A stretch of DNA of 64,000 nucleotides from JAMXLO01 sp963812505 (GTDB lineage: Bacteria; Pseudomonadota; Alphaproteobacteria; Acetobacterales; Acetobacteraceae), in NCBI GenBank assembly GCA_963812505.1, contig CAWEVM010000006.1:1-64000 (forward strand), written 5' to 3'. Shown here one piece after another: positions 52,898 through 61,566 of this stretch (positions are counted from its first letter, which is position 1; every line of letters starts with the position of its first letter). A model generated the notes under the pieces. The model ran no database searches. It was not told where the DNA came from and worked only from the letters and a program-made list of their open reading frames with translations. The translations under genes and the position numbers were made by a program.

Positions 52898-54856
52898 ATG
52901 CCTGGGTTCCGTTTCACTCTTGTGCTCGCACTGATCGCAGCGCCCGCGCTCGCCGACGAGCCGTCGGAGGTGACGCCTGAAACTGTTGTCACCGCGACGC
53001 GCGTCCCGACGCCGGTCGTCGACATTCCCGCCGGCGTCACGGTCATCGACCGCCAGACCATCGAGCAACGTGGCTACACGACCTTGACCGACGCGCTGTC
53101 CGCGGTTCCCGGCGTCCATGTCAGCCAGTCCGGCGGACCGGGAGGCAACGCCAGTGTGTTTGTTCGCGGCACCAATTCCAATCAGGTGCTGGTGCTGCGC
53201 GACGGCATGCCGCTGAATGATGCCTCCAACTCCTCGGGCGCATTCAATTTTGGTACCGATACGCTGGCCGATGTCGAGCGCATCGAGGTCATTCGCGGTC
53301 CGATGGCGTCGCTGTACGGCTCCGGAGCGATCGGCGGCGTGATCAATCTGATCTCGCGCCAGGGCCACGAACCTGGCCTTCACGTCACCGGCGAACTCGC
53401 CGGCGGCTATCCGAAGCAGGTCGAGGGCAACGTCAACGCGTCAGGCATCGACGGGCCGTTCGACTACTCCGCCACCTTCGAGATGCAGGCACAGCGTGGC
53501 TACGACACGACGCCGCAGCGCGAGGCCATCTATACCGGCGTGCCTGATCCGTTCCGCGCCCTCGTCGGCACGCTGAATCTTGGCTACACGCCGATCGAAG
53601 GCACGCGGCTTTCGCTGTTCCTGCGCGCCAGAGGCTCGGTGTTCGGCTTCAACGCGCTGGGCAGCCCAACCTTCGACAACGACAACTCCACTGGCGACGA
53701 CAATTCGCTGCTGGGCCGGATCGGTGTGAGCTCCAAGCTGTTCAACGGGAGCTATGAGACCAGCGTCTTTGTCGGACGGCTCCAGGACGACAGGCACTAC
53801 ACCGAAGCGCTCAACCTGCTCGATCCAAACCTGGCCAGCAACAATTCGCGCTACCACAGCTACCGCACCGATGCGCAGTGGAACAACACGGTGCACCTTT
53901 CCGATCTGATGAATGTGCCGGCCCTGTCGGCGACCGACCTCACCTTCGGCTACGAGTACACCGCCGACAACATCAACGTGAAGGTGAACCAGTCTTCCTT
54001 CGGCTCCCCGTTCATGCAGTCCGCCCAAGCGTCCATGACGGATGACGCGCTGTATGCCGGGCTGCAGACCAAGGTGCTGCAACGCGTGACGCTCACCGGC
54101 CAACTCCGTCAGGACTGGGTGGACAACAATGCGCCGTTCACCTGGCGGCTCGGTGCAGTGCTCGACGTGCCGGAGGTCGCGACGCGATTCAAGGCCGCGT
54201 ATGGCACCGCGTTCCGCGCACCCTCCCTGTTCGACCGCTTCGGCGTCAACTCGTTCGGCTATATCGGCAATCCACATCTACTACCGGAAAGCGCGCAGGG
54301 CTGGGAGGTCGGGTTCACCACCACCCCGATTCCGGCCATCAGCTTCGGCGCCACCTATTTCAACGAGCAGATCCAGAACCTGATCGTCGCCGTATTTACG
54401 CCGGTGGATACCGCGGTGAACATCGGCTCGGCGCACATCCAAGGTGTCGAGACCGAACTCACGTTGCGTCCCGCGACGTGGCTCTCCTTGCAGGCCAGCT
54501 ACACGTACACCGACGCGCAGAACGCCGACACTGGCTCGCAACTGCTGCGCCGACCGATGAATACCGCCGCGCTGGATGCGGCGATCACTCCCCTCCCCGG
54601 CCTCACGATCGCGCCGGAACTGCTGATCACCGGCGCGTTCCAAGACTTTCTCGTCAGCGATGCGGGCGATGCCACCGGCACGATGATCTCATCGCCGCAT
54701 GGCGTGATCGCCAACATCACCATCACTTATGACGTGGCTCAGCATGTGCAGCTCTTCGCCAACGGGCGAAACCTGTTCTACTCGCGCTTTGAACCGGTGA
54801 ACGGCTACCAGACACCTGGCCCATCATTCCTCGCCGGCGTGCGGCTGAGGCTGTGA
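52898..54856 (+). CDS. btuB: BtuB-like TonB-dependent outer-membrane receptor
   Basis: This 652-residue receptor has a signal peptide (FRFTLVLALIAAPALA), a TonB box ETVVTATRVPTP near residue 28, and a plug domain with GVTVIDRQTIEQRGYTTLTD, GGNASVFVRGTNSNQVLVLR and VERIEVIRGPMASLYGSGAI near 128. A 22-strand barrel follows, ending in QTPGPSFLAGVRLRL with a terminal aromatic/Leu pattern. GGAGG lies 7 bases before the ATG. The riboswitch immediately upstream makes a corrinoid (vitamin B12) the likely ligand. It needs TonB/ExbBD; a TonB-like gene lies at 28.9 kb. Confidence 0.9.
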   Translation: MPGFRFTLVLALIAAPALADEPSEVTPETVVTATRVPTPVVDIPAGVTVIDRQTIEQRGYTTLTDALSAVPGVHVSQSGGPGGNASVFVRGTNSNQVLVLRDGMPLNDASNSSGAFNFGTDTLADVERIEVIRGPMASLYGSGAIGGVINLISRQGHEPGLHVTGELAGGYPKQVEGNVNASGIDGPFDYSATFEMQAQRGYDTTPQREAIYTGVPDPFRALVGTLNLGYTPIEGTRLSLFLRARGSVFGFNALGSPTFDNDNSTGDDNSLLGRIGVSSKLFNGSYETSVFVGRLQDDRHYTEALNLLDPNLASNNSRYHSYRTDAQWNNTVHLSDLMNVPALSATDLTFGYEYTADNINVKVNQSSFGSPFMQSAQASMTDDALYAGLQTKVLQRVTLTGQLRQDWVDNNAPFTWRLGAVLDVPEVATRFKAAYGTAFRAPSLFDRFGVNSFGYIGNPHLLPESAQGWEVGFTTTPIPAISFGATYFNEQIQNLIVAVFTPVDTAVNIGSAHIQGVETELTLRPATWLSLQASYTYTDAQNADTGSQLLRRPMNTAALDAAITPLPGLTIAPELLITGAFQDFLVSDAGDATGTMISSPHGVIANITITYDVAQHVQLFANGRNLFYSRFEPVNGYQTPGPSFLAGVRLRL

Positions 54857-54939
54857 AGGCACCTGATCGTGATACGGTTTGCCATCGATCCGCCATGCCA
54901 TTCACCGACATCGACCTACAGCAACGGTCGAGGTTCATC

Positions 54940-55017
54940 ATGCGCGGCATTCTGCTTTGGGTTCTTGGCATTCCCATCCCGGTCATCATTCTGCTCTATC
55001 TGTTCCACGTCATCTGA
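54940..55017 (+). CDS. 25-residue hydrophobic membrane peptide
   Basis: ATG 54940 has GAGG 8 bases upstream and reads MRGILLWVLGIPIPVIILLY followed by LFHVI and a TGA. It is one transmembrane helix with a Gly-x-Pro-x-Pro kink. I believe peptides of this exact style occur widely in alphaproteobacteria, but I cannot verify that here. The role is unknown. It lies between the BtuB-like and MFS genes. Confidence 0.6.
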   Translation: MRGILLWVLGIPIPVIILLYLFHVI

Positions 55018-55113
55018 CGACCGAACACCAGGTAGACATGACGAATCCCCTGTAGCAGCCTGTTCGCGACCGCATCGTGAGGCGCGGTCCAAACAAGCAA
55101 GGGACGACTCGTC

Positions 55114-56358
55114 ATGTTTGCCTGGTTCTCCGACCTGACTGCGCGCGAGCGCCGGACCATGGCCGCCTGTTTCGGCGGCTGGTCGCTCGACGCGCTCGAT
55201 GTGCAGATCTTCTCGTTTGTCATCCCGAGCCTGCTGGGCCTGTGGCACATCACCACCGGTCAGGCCGGCGTACTTGGCACCATCACGTTGCTGGTATCCG
55301 CGTTCGGCGGCTGGCTCGCCGGCGCGCTGTCGGATCGCTGGGGCCGCGTGCGCATACTTCAGATAACCATCGTATGGTACGCATTCTTCACCTTCCTGTG
55401 CGGCTTCGCGCAGGACTTCAACCAGCTCTTCATCTTTCGCGCACTACAAGGCCTGGGGTTCGGCGGCGAATGGGCCGCCGGCGCGGTGCTGATGGGCGAG
55501 GTTATTCAGGACCGCTATCGGGGCCGTGCGGTCGGCATCGTGCAGACCGGCTGGTCGATCGGCTGGGGCGCCGCGGCGCTGCTCTATACCTTGCTGATGG
55601 CCCTGCTGCCGGAAGAATACGCCTGGCGGTCATTGTTCTGGATCGGACTTGCCCCGGCGGCGCTGGTGTTCTGGATCCGGCGCTTCATCGAGGAGCCGGA
55701 AATTCGCCGCAACCGCGAGGCGCCGGCTGGCTTCATGCACATCTTCAGCGCGCTGAAGCCGCCCTATCTCTCGACCACCTGGCGCGTCTCCATGATGGTC
55801 GCCGGCGCACAGGGCGGCGGCTATGCGCTCGGTGTCTGGCTGCCGACATATCTGAAGACAGTGCGTGGGCTCTCCGCGGTAGGCACCGGCGGATACACGC
55901 TTGTGCTGATCCTCGGCGCGTTCTTCGGCTTCGTCACCGGCGCCTACCTTGCCGACGGCATCGGGCGCAAGCGGACGTTCATGCTATCCGCAATCGCGTC
56001 CATCGTGCTGACCTTGGTGTATCTGTTCGCGCCGATCAGCAACGACTGGTTCCTACCGGTTGGCTTCGTGCTGGGGTATGTCTCCCTGATCATGTTCTCG
56101 CCGATGGGCTCGTTCATGACCGAGCTGTACCCGACCGCGGTGCGCGGCGTTGGCCAGGGATTCTGCTACAACGCCGGCCGAGGCATCGGTGCACTGTTCC
56201 CCGCACTGGTGGGCTTCCTGGCCACGCGGCTCGGTTTGACTGTTGCCATCGCGATATTCAGCCTGGCGGCGTACGGGGTGATGATCGTCGCACTGCTGCT
56301 GCTGCCGGAAACGCGCGGCCGCTCGCTGATGAGCCTGGAGCAGCCGGCCGCGGAATAA
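55114..56358 (+). CDS. MFS transporter, sugar/organic-acid porter type
   Basis: This 414-residue protein has 12 transmembrane segments. MFS motifs are GGWLAGALSDRWGRVRILQI near residue 70 (motif A), FIFRALQGLGFGGEWAAGAV near 110 and the second motif A GAYLADGIGRKRTFML near 280. PVGFVLGYVSLIMFSPMGSF and LYPTAVRGVGQGFCYNAGRG near 345 are typical of the aromatic-acid/metabolite:H+ symporter subfamily. Substrate unknown. The start is ATG 55114, preceded by AAGGGACGACTC. Confidence 0.9.
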   Translation: MFAWFSDLTARERRTMAACFGGWSLDALDVQIFSFVIPSLLGLWHITTGQAGVLGTITLLVSAFGGWLAGALSDRWGRVRILQITIVWYAFFTFLCGFAQDFNQLFIFRALQGLGFGGEWAAGAVLMGEVIQDRYRGRAVGIVQTGWSIGWGAAALLYTLLMALLPEEYAWRSLFWIGLAPAALVFWIRRFIEEPEIRRNREAPAGFMHIFSALKPPYLSTTWRVSMMVAGAQGGGYALGVWLPTYLKTVRGLSAVGTGGYTLVLILGAFFGFVTGAYLADGIGRKRTFMLSAIASIVLTLVYLFAPISNDWFLPVGFVLGYVSLIMFSPMGSFMTELYPTAVRGVGQGFCYNAGRGIGALFPALVGFLATRLGLTVAIAIFSLAAYGVMIVALLLLPETRGRSLMSLEQPAAE

Positions 56359-56434
56359 AATCGTCGTTTGCGGCGTTAACCGGGGTTTCAGGCCTTAAGG
56401 CAGAGAATGAGGCGCTGAACGGAAGAGTGCCCTT

Positions 56435-59221
56435 ATGCCGTCTGCGTTCGCAAGGCTTGCAGCGCAATTTGGTTACGCGCGCGCCAGGCATCTGCTGGCG
56501 ATCGGTGGCCTGTTGTTTGCGCTTGGCCTGGCTGCGGCCACGATCTGGTTCGTGGTCGACCTGCGCCGCGAGGAGATCGCCCACAACGAGCGGGACCTGA
56601 ACAACATCGCGCTCGTCCTAGCGGAAGAAACCCATCGCGCATTTCAGGCGACGGAACTCGTGCAGCTTGGACTGATCCAGCATATCGGTGAACTTGGCAT
56701 CGTCTCACCGGAGGAATTTGTTCGCCTGGCAGCCTCGTTCGACATGCATCGAGATCTGAAGGAGCGCCTCGTCGGTTTCCCCGGCATCGATAGCCTGTCG
56801 CTGGAAGATTCGCATGGCAGACTGATCAACGCGTCGTCACGTGAATGGCCGGTCACTCCGGTTGATTTGAGCGATCGCGAGTACTTCCGGCACCTGACCG
56901 GCAACTCGGCGTTGATCGACTGGGTGGGCGGCCCCGTACAGAGCCGATATGACGGCGAATGGATCATTACGCTCGCCCGTAAGGTCACCGGCGCGGACGG
57001 CAGAGTGCTCGGCTTCATCAACGCTGCGATAAAGCTTGCGTACTTCGAGCAGTCGTTCTCCAGGATAGTGGTGGGGAGGGACGCCTCGTTCATGTTGAGC
57101 CGGCGCGATGGCATGGTGCTGGTGCGCTATCCGCACATCGATCCGAAGACTAGCGCAGCGCTCGGCGAGAACGCTGCACCTAACACTGCGCTGGTTCCAC
57201 CGGCAACTGGCACAATGCGGATTATCAGCCCGTTTGATGGCAAGGAGCGGCTGATCGTACCCCTCGCCGTGGAAAACTCTCCGGTGATCGTCAGCGTTAC
57301 CGACTCCATGGATTCGATCCTCGCCAATTGGCGGGTTGAATGTCGGATGTTGGTCGCCACAACAGCTCTGTTGGAGTTGGTTATCTTCGCGACCATTCTG
57401 CTCGCCATGCGCCATCTGCGTGGCTATGAGAATCTGCAGGCAGCAGAAGTTGCGCGCACCAAGGCGGAAGCGGAACTTGCGGTTGCCGAGGAACGCGGGC
57501 GTGCCGCGCTCGCTCTGCACGCACAAGAGCAGCGCTTTGACATTGCGCTCAACAACATGCTGCAGGGCCTGATGATGTTCGATAATGATGGCCGGCTGCT
57601 GGTCGTCAATCGGCGTTTCTGTCGCATATTCGGCGTGCCTGACGGCGTGCTGACGCCCGGCATGACGTATCGCGAACTGACCGATCGGATCGTGGAGGCG
57701 GGCGAGGTCACCGACGAAGACATGCAGGGTGTGCGCAAACGGCGCGTCGAGCTGATCGCGCACGGCGAGCGGGCGACCGCCACCTGGGAGATCAGCAGTG
57801 GCCGGGCCTTCAACACAACCTTCCAGCCGATGAAGGACGGTTGGCTCACCACGTTCGAGGAAATCACCGACCGCCGTGCGGCGGAAGCCAGGATGGTACA
57901 CCTGGCGCATCATGACGCTCTGACCGACCTGCCGAACCGTGTATGGTTCCGTCATAAGCTGGAGGCAGCGCTTGCGCATGCGCGTCGCGGGCAGAGGCTG
58001 GCTCTGTTGTACCTGGACCTTGACCAGTTCAAGGAGGTGAACGATACGCTGGGACATCCGGTCGGCGATGCGCTGCTGCAGGTGGTCGCGGAACGGCTGT
58101 TGCAGTCCACGCGTGAGACGGACACCGTGGCCCGGCTTGGTGGCGACGAGTTCGCCATCATCCTGGCGCCGATCGAGAAGCCGACCGAGGCAATCCGACT
58201 CGCCAACAGGGTGCTTGAGTTGTTCGACGCGCCGTTCGACGTGGCAGGCCACCAGATCGTGATAAGCACCAGCATCGGCATTGCGTTTGCCCCGGAGGAT
58301 GGGACGGACAATGACCAGATCCTAAAGAATGCCGATCTGGCGCTGTATCGCGCAAAGGTCGACGGCCGCGGCGTCTACCGACTGTTCCAGCCTGAGATGG
58401 ATGCGCAGATGCAGGCGCGGCGCCTGCTCGAACTCGACCTTCGCAAGGCGCTCCAGGCCGGGCAGTTCGAGTTGTTCTATCAGCCGTTGGTCGATCTGCG
58501 CGCCGGTGCGGTCACCGGCTTCGAGGCACTGCTGCGTTGGCGTCATCCGGAACGGGGCCTCGTGCCGCCGGGCGAGTTCATCCCACTCGCCGAGGAGATA
58601 GGGCTGATTGTGCCGATCGGCGAATGGGTGCTGGCCGAGGCCTGTGCCACTGCCGCAGGCTGGCCTGGCGAGATGCGGGTCGCCGTCAATCTCTCGCCGG
58701 CGCAGTTCAAGAGCCGCAATCTGGTGACTGCCGTGTCGCGCGCGTTCTGCGATGCCGGGTTGCGGGCCGATCGGCTGGAACTGGAGATTACCGAGACGGT
58801 GATGTTGCAGGACACCGAGGCGACACTGGCGACGCTGCATCAACTGCATGGTCTCGGTGCCGGCATAGCGTTGGACGACTTCGGCACCGGCTACTCGTCG
58901 TTGAGCTATCTGCGGCGCTTCCCGTTCGACCGCATCAAGATCGATCAGTCGTTTGTCCGTGAGCTTGGCGTCAGGCGCGATTGTGGAGCGATCGTCCGTG
59001 CGGTGGCCGGGTTGAGCCGGGACCTCGGCATGGCGACCACCGTTGAGGGCGTTGAGACACGCGACCAGCTTGCGCTGCTCAGAAGCGTCGGCTGCACGGA
59101 GTTCCAGGGCTATCTGTTCAGCCCCGCGGTCCCCGGTGGCGAGGTTGCGGACCTCGTGAGTCGGATCGACGAGATGCTGCGGCTGCCCGCCAATGCGCTT
59201 GCGCCCGAGCCGGCGGAGTAG
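56435..59221 (+). CDS. Membrane GGDEF-EAL cyclic-di-GMP protein with dCache and PAS domains
   Basis: This 928-residue protein has a first membrane span (ARHLLAIGGLLFALGLAAAT), a periplasmic dCache-like sensor (residues 45-300; DLSDREYFRHLTGNSALIDW), a second span (LLELVIFATILLAM), a coiled coil, a PAS domain (360-475; FDIALNNMLQGLMMFDNDGR), GGDEF (485-640; VARLGGDEFAIILAPIE near 568, intact active site) and EAL (655-905; VTGFEALLRWRHPERGLVPP near 693, with KIDQSFVREL and DDFGTGYSSLSYL). Both catalytic motifs look intact, so it may make and break c-di-GMP depending on the periplasmic signal. Confidence 0.95.
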   Translation: MPSAFARLAAQFGYARARHLLAIGGLLFALGLAAATIWFVVDLRREEIAHNERDLNNIALVLAEETHRAFQATELVQLGLIQHIGELGIVSPEEFVRLAASFDMHRDLKERLVGFPGIDSLSLEDSHGRLINASSREWPVTPVDLSDREYFRHLTGNSALIDWVGGPVQSRYDGEWIITLARKVTGADGRVLGFINAAIKLAYFEQSFSRIVVGRDASFMLSRRDGMVLVRYPHIDPKTSAALGENAAPNTALVPPATGTMRIISPFDGKERLIVPLAVENSPVIVSVTDSMDSILANWRVECRMLVATTALLELVIFATILLAMRHLRGYENLQAAEVARTKAEAELAVAEERGRAALALHAQEQRFDIALNNMLQGLMMFDNDGRLLVVNRRFCRIFGVPDGVLTPGMTYRELTDRIVEAGEVTDEDMQGVRKRRVELIAHGERATATWEISSGRAFNTTFQPMKDGWLTTFEEITDRRAAEARMVHLAHHDALTDLPNRVWFRHKLEAALAHARRGQRLALLYLDLDQFKEVNDTLGHPVGDALLQVVAERLLQSTRETDTVARLGGDEFAIILAPIEKPTEAIRLANRVLELFDAPFDVAGHQIVISTSIGIAFAPEDGTDNDQILKNADLALYRAKVDGRGVYRLFQPEMDAQMQARRLLELDLRKALQAGQFELFYQPLVDLRAGAVTGFEALLRWRHPERGLVPPGEFIPLAEEIGLIVPIGEWVLAEACATAAGWPGEMRVAVNLSPAQFKSRNLVTAVSRAFCDAGLRADRLELEITETVMLQDTEATLATLHQLHGLGAGIALDDFGTGYSSLSYLRRFPFDRIKIDQSFVRELGVRRDCGAIVRAVAGLSRDLGMATTVEGVETRDQLALLRSVGCTEFQGYLFSPAVPGGEVADLVSRIDEMLRLPANALAPEPAE

Positions 59222-59322
59222 CCGCCGCTCGCGCAAGAGTGCGCCGGGTACTGCGCCGGAGACCCCACATTTGCCATCAATTCAGGGCTAGTCTTTATGC
59301 CGGCGAAATGGAGACCGGACCC

Positions 59323-59571
59323 ATGGCAGATTCCGAAGACGCCCACGTGCAGATCGCGCGGCTGCGCGAGCAAGTCGAGTCACTGATGAGGGATCGTGTG
59401 ACGCCGGCGATGGCCGACGTGGCAGGTCGCGCCGAGCATGCCGCCCACGTGGCGGCCGATTCGGTGCGCGGACAGGCCGAGATGGTCACGTCCAAGGTGC
59501 GCGAACAGCCGCTGCTGGCGCTACTGATCGCGGCCGCTGTCGGCTATGCGCTTGGCCGAGTCACCCGCTAG
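59323..59571 (+). CDS. ElaB/YqjD/DUF883-like membrane-anchored protein
   Basis: From ATG 59323 the product is 82 residues: an N-terminal amphipathic helix (ADSEDAHVQIARLREQVESL), Ala-rich helix, then VREQPLLALLIAAAVGYALG and RVTR. The C-terminal hydrophobic span with the GYxxGR ending is the DUF883/YqjD pattern. YqjD-type proteins tether ribosomes to the membrane in stationary phase in E. coli; here this is by analogy. The next gene starts within 4 bases, so they form an operon. Confidence 0.75.
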   Translation: MADSEDAHVQIARLREQVESLMRDRVTPAMADVAGRAEHAAHVAADSVRGQAEMVTSKVREQPLLALLIAAAVGYALGRVTR

Positions 59572-59574
59572 GTG

Positions 59575-59970
59575 ATGCGCCCCCTCCGCCTTGCACGCAT
59601 CGCTGCGGAGGCGGAGGGCGTGCGTCTGCGCCATAGCGCCCAGCGCACTGTGGTTCGCGTCGTCTTCGCCATGATCGCGCTGATCTTTCTGGCCGGGACC
59701 CTCGTGTTTTTGCATATCGCCGCGTGGTTCTGGCTCCGGCAGTCCTGGGAGCACCAGTACGCAGCGCTTATCCTGGCCGGCGCTGATCTTGTGCTGGCGT
59801 TGCTGCTCGCGGTCGTCGCGATGCGTTCGTCGCCTGATCGGGTAGAGCTCGAGGCCCTCGCGGTGCGCCAGCGAGCGTTGGAAGGCGCCACGGCGAGCGT
59901 TGCCTGGTCGGCCCTCGCGGTCCAGGTGTTGCGCCTCGCCGGCAACCTGCTGTCGCGTTCCCGCCGTTAG
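59575..59970 (+). CDS. YqjE-like (holin superfamily III-type) membrane protein
   Basis: ATG 59575 (or GTG 59572) directly follows the YqjD-like stop. The 131-residue product has two transmembrane segments (VFAMIALIFLAGTLVFLHIA and AALILAGADLVLALLLAVVA) separated by FWLRQSWEHQY and followed by a charged and then weakly hydrophobic C-terminus. This is the usual partner of YqjD-like proteins. Function unclear. Confidence 0.7.
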   Translation: MRPLRLARIAAEAEGVRLRHSAQRTVVRVVFAMIALIFLAGTLVFLHIAAWFWLRQSWEHQYAALILAGADLVLALLLAVVAMRSSPDRVELEALAVRQRALEGATASVAWSALAVQVLRLAGNLLSRSRR

Positions 59971-60046
59971 CGCGCTCATTCGCGCTAGCTCGCGGTTTGA
60001 TCCCGTTATACAGACCGCCGGCGATTCCGCCTTCGGCCATCACGGT

Positions 60047-60466
60047 CTAGCGCATGCGCTCCCAGATCCCGGATTCCTCGTCCAGCCGATCCTGTTCAAG
60101 CCCGCGGAAGTCACCCCGCGAGACGATGCCTATCACAACGCCCTCGTGCACCACCGGCACGTGGCGAAAACCGCCGTCGCGCATCAGCCGCAGCGCATGG
60201 ATCGCGGTGTGCCCCGGCGGCAGGCAGTCCGGCTTCTCGGTCATCACGTTCCGCAGATGGGTCGAGCTGGCAGACTTGCCCTCCGCCAGGACGCGCACTG
60301 CGTCGCGACCAGTGAAGATACCGACCAGTTCACCCTTGTTGCTGGTGACCAGCACGGCGCCGATCCTGTGCTGGTGCATGTGCTTGCATGCCTCCTGTAC
60401 GGTCGCACTGGGCGGCAGCGTCACTGGCTTCTGGTTGCGGATGATTTCCGCCATTTCACGATTCAT
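60047..60466 (-). CDS. CBS-domain-pair protein
   Basis: ATG 60466 has GGAGGACGC upstream. The 139-residue product contains two CBS motifs: ATVQEACKHMHQHRIGAVLV with GELVGIFTGRDAVRVL (residues 20-58), and HTAIHALRLMRDGGFRHVPV with GVVIGIVSRGDFRGLE (residues 85-125). It probably forms a dimer that binds adenine nucleotides and acts as an energy or redox sensor. There is no fused effector domain, and no neighbour shows its target. Confidence 0.9.
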   Translation of the reverse strand: MNREMAEIIRNQKPVTLPPSATVQEACKHMHQHRIGAVLVTSNKGELVGIFTGRDAVRVLAEGKSASSTHLRNVMTEKPDCLPPGHTAIHALRLMRDGGFRHVPVVHEGVVIGIVSRGDFRGLEQDRLDEESGIWERMR

Positions 60467-60540
60467 GATGCGTCCTCCAGCCTGTCGACCGATCAGGGGT
60501 TAACGTCGCACGATAGGGGCCCGTTTGCCATTGATGCAGA

Positions 60541-61566
60541 TCAAGCCACCGCCCGTCGCGTCGCCGCCAGGCGCTCGGCGTAGTCGATCGCCTCGATAAG
60601 GCTTTCCTCGTTCGCAACCCCCTTGCCGGCGATGTCGAATGCGGTGCCGTGATCGACCGAGGTGCGGATCAACGGCAGCCCGAGCGTGATGTTCACGCCC
60701 GAGAGTGCCCGCCAGGTGCCGGTGGCGGGATCGACATCGAAGCCCAGCAGTTTCACTGGAATGTGCCCCTGGTCGTGGTACATCGCCACCACCGCGTCGA
60801 ACTGTCGCGCGCGCAGCTTGACGAACACGGTATCGCCCGGGACCGGGCCGCTGACATCCATCCCGTCGGCGCGGCATTGCTCCACCACCGGGGTGGTGAT
60901 CTCGATGTCCTGTCGACCGAATAGCCCGCCCTCGCCGGCGTGCGGGTTCAGCGCCGCAACGGCGACCCGCGGCTTTGGAATGCCGAGATCCCGTACGGCC
61001 GCGTAGGTGAGGTCGATGGTGCGGCGCAGCCGCTCGGGGGTCAGCAGCTTCGGCACGTCGGCGAGCGCGACATGCGTGGTGACGTGGCCCACCCGCATGT
61101 CGCCGTGCGCCAGCAGCATGACCGAACTGCGCGTCTTGGTCAGCGCCGCGAGCATGTCGGTGTGGCCGGCATAGTGGTAGCCGGCGAGGTTCAGCGCCTC
61201 CTTGTTCAACGGTGCGGTGACGATTGCATCGATCTGTCCCGCCTGCGCCAGTTCCACCGCGCGCGCCACGGCGAGATAGGCGAAGCGCCCTGCCTCCGGA
61301 GCGATCTCACCGACGGCGATCTGTCCCGCCTCTTCGCCCGCGGCGAGGAAGGCCAGAGGCGCGTCAGCGGCCTCGGGAATCGCCAACGTCTCGTGCAACA
61401 GCGTGCCTGCCGCGTGCAGCGCCGAGCGATGGCCGATCACCAGCAGGCGCAAAGCGCCCGCCTCGATCCGCGGCAAGAGGCGGCGGCATGCCTTGACGAT
61501 GATCTCGGGGCCGACGCCGGCCGGATCGCCCATCGTGATCGCCAGCCGCGGGATGCGATCGGTCAT
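60541..61566 (-). CDS. pdxA: PdxA-family 4-phosphate dehydrogenase
   Basis: This protein has 341 residues from ATG 61566, with PRLAITMGDPAGVGPEIIVK at the N-terminus, ATPLNKE-type IVTAPLNKEALNLAGYHYAG near residue 125 (metal and substrate His), MLLAHGDMRVGHVTTHV near 155, ALNPHAGEGGLFGRQ near 197 and AMYHDQGHIPVKLLGFD near 260. It oxidises a 4-phosphohydroxy acid with NAD. Its start overlaps the DUF1537 kinase stop (ATGA). In that pairing the enzyme is often PdxA2, acting on D-threonate- or D-erythronate-4-phosphate rather than in vitamin B6 synthesis, so either role is possible. Confidence 0.85.
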   Translation of the reverse strand: MTDRIPRLAITMGDPAGVGPEIIVKACRRLLPRIEAGALRLLVIGHRSALHAAGTLLHETLAIPEAADAPLAFLAAGEEAGQIAVGEIAPEAGRFAYLAVARAVELAQAGQIDAIVTAPLNKEALNLAGYHYAGHTDMLAALTKTRSSVMLLAHGDMRVGHVTTHVALADVPKLLTPERLRRTIDLTYAAVRDLGIPKPRVAVAALNPHAGEGGLFGRQDIEITTPVVEQCRADGMDVSGPVPGDTVFVKLRARQFDAVVAMYHDQGHIPVKLLGFDVDPATGTWRALSGVNITLGLPLIRTSVDHGTAFDIAGKGVANEESLIEAIDYAERLAATRRAVA

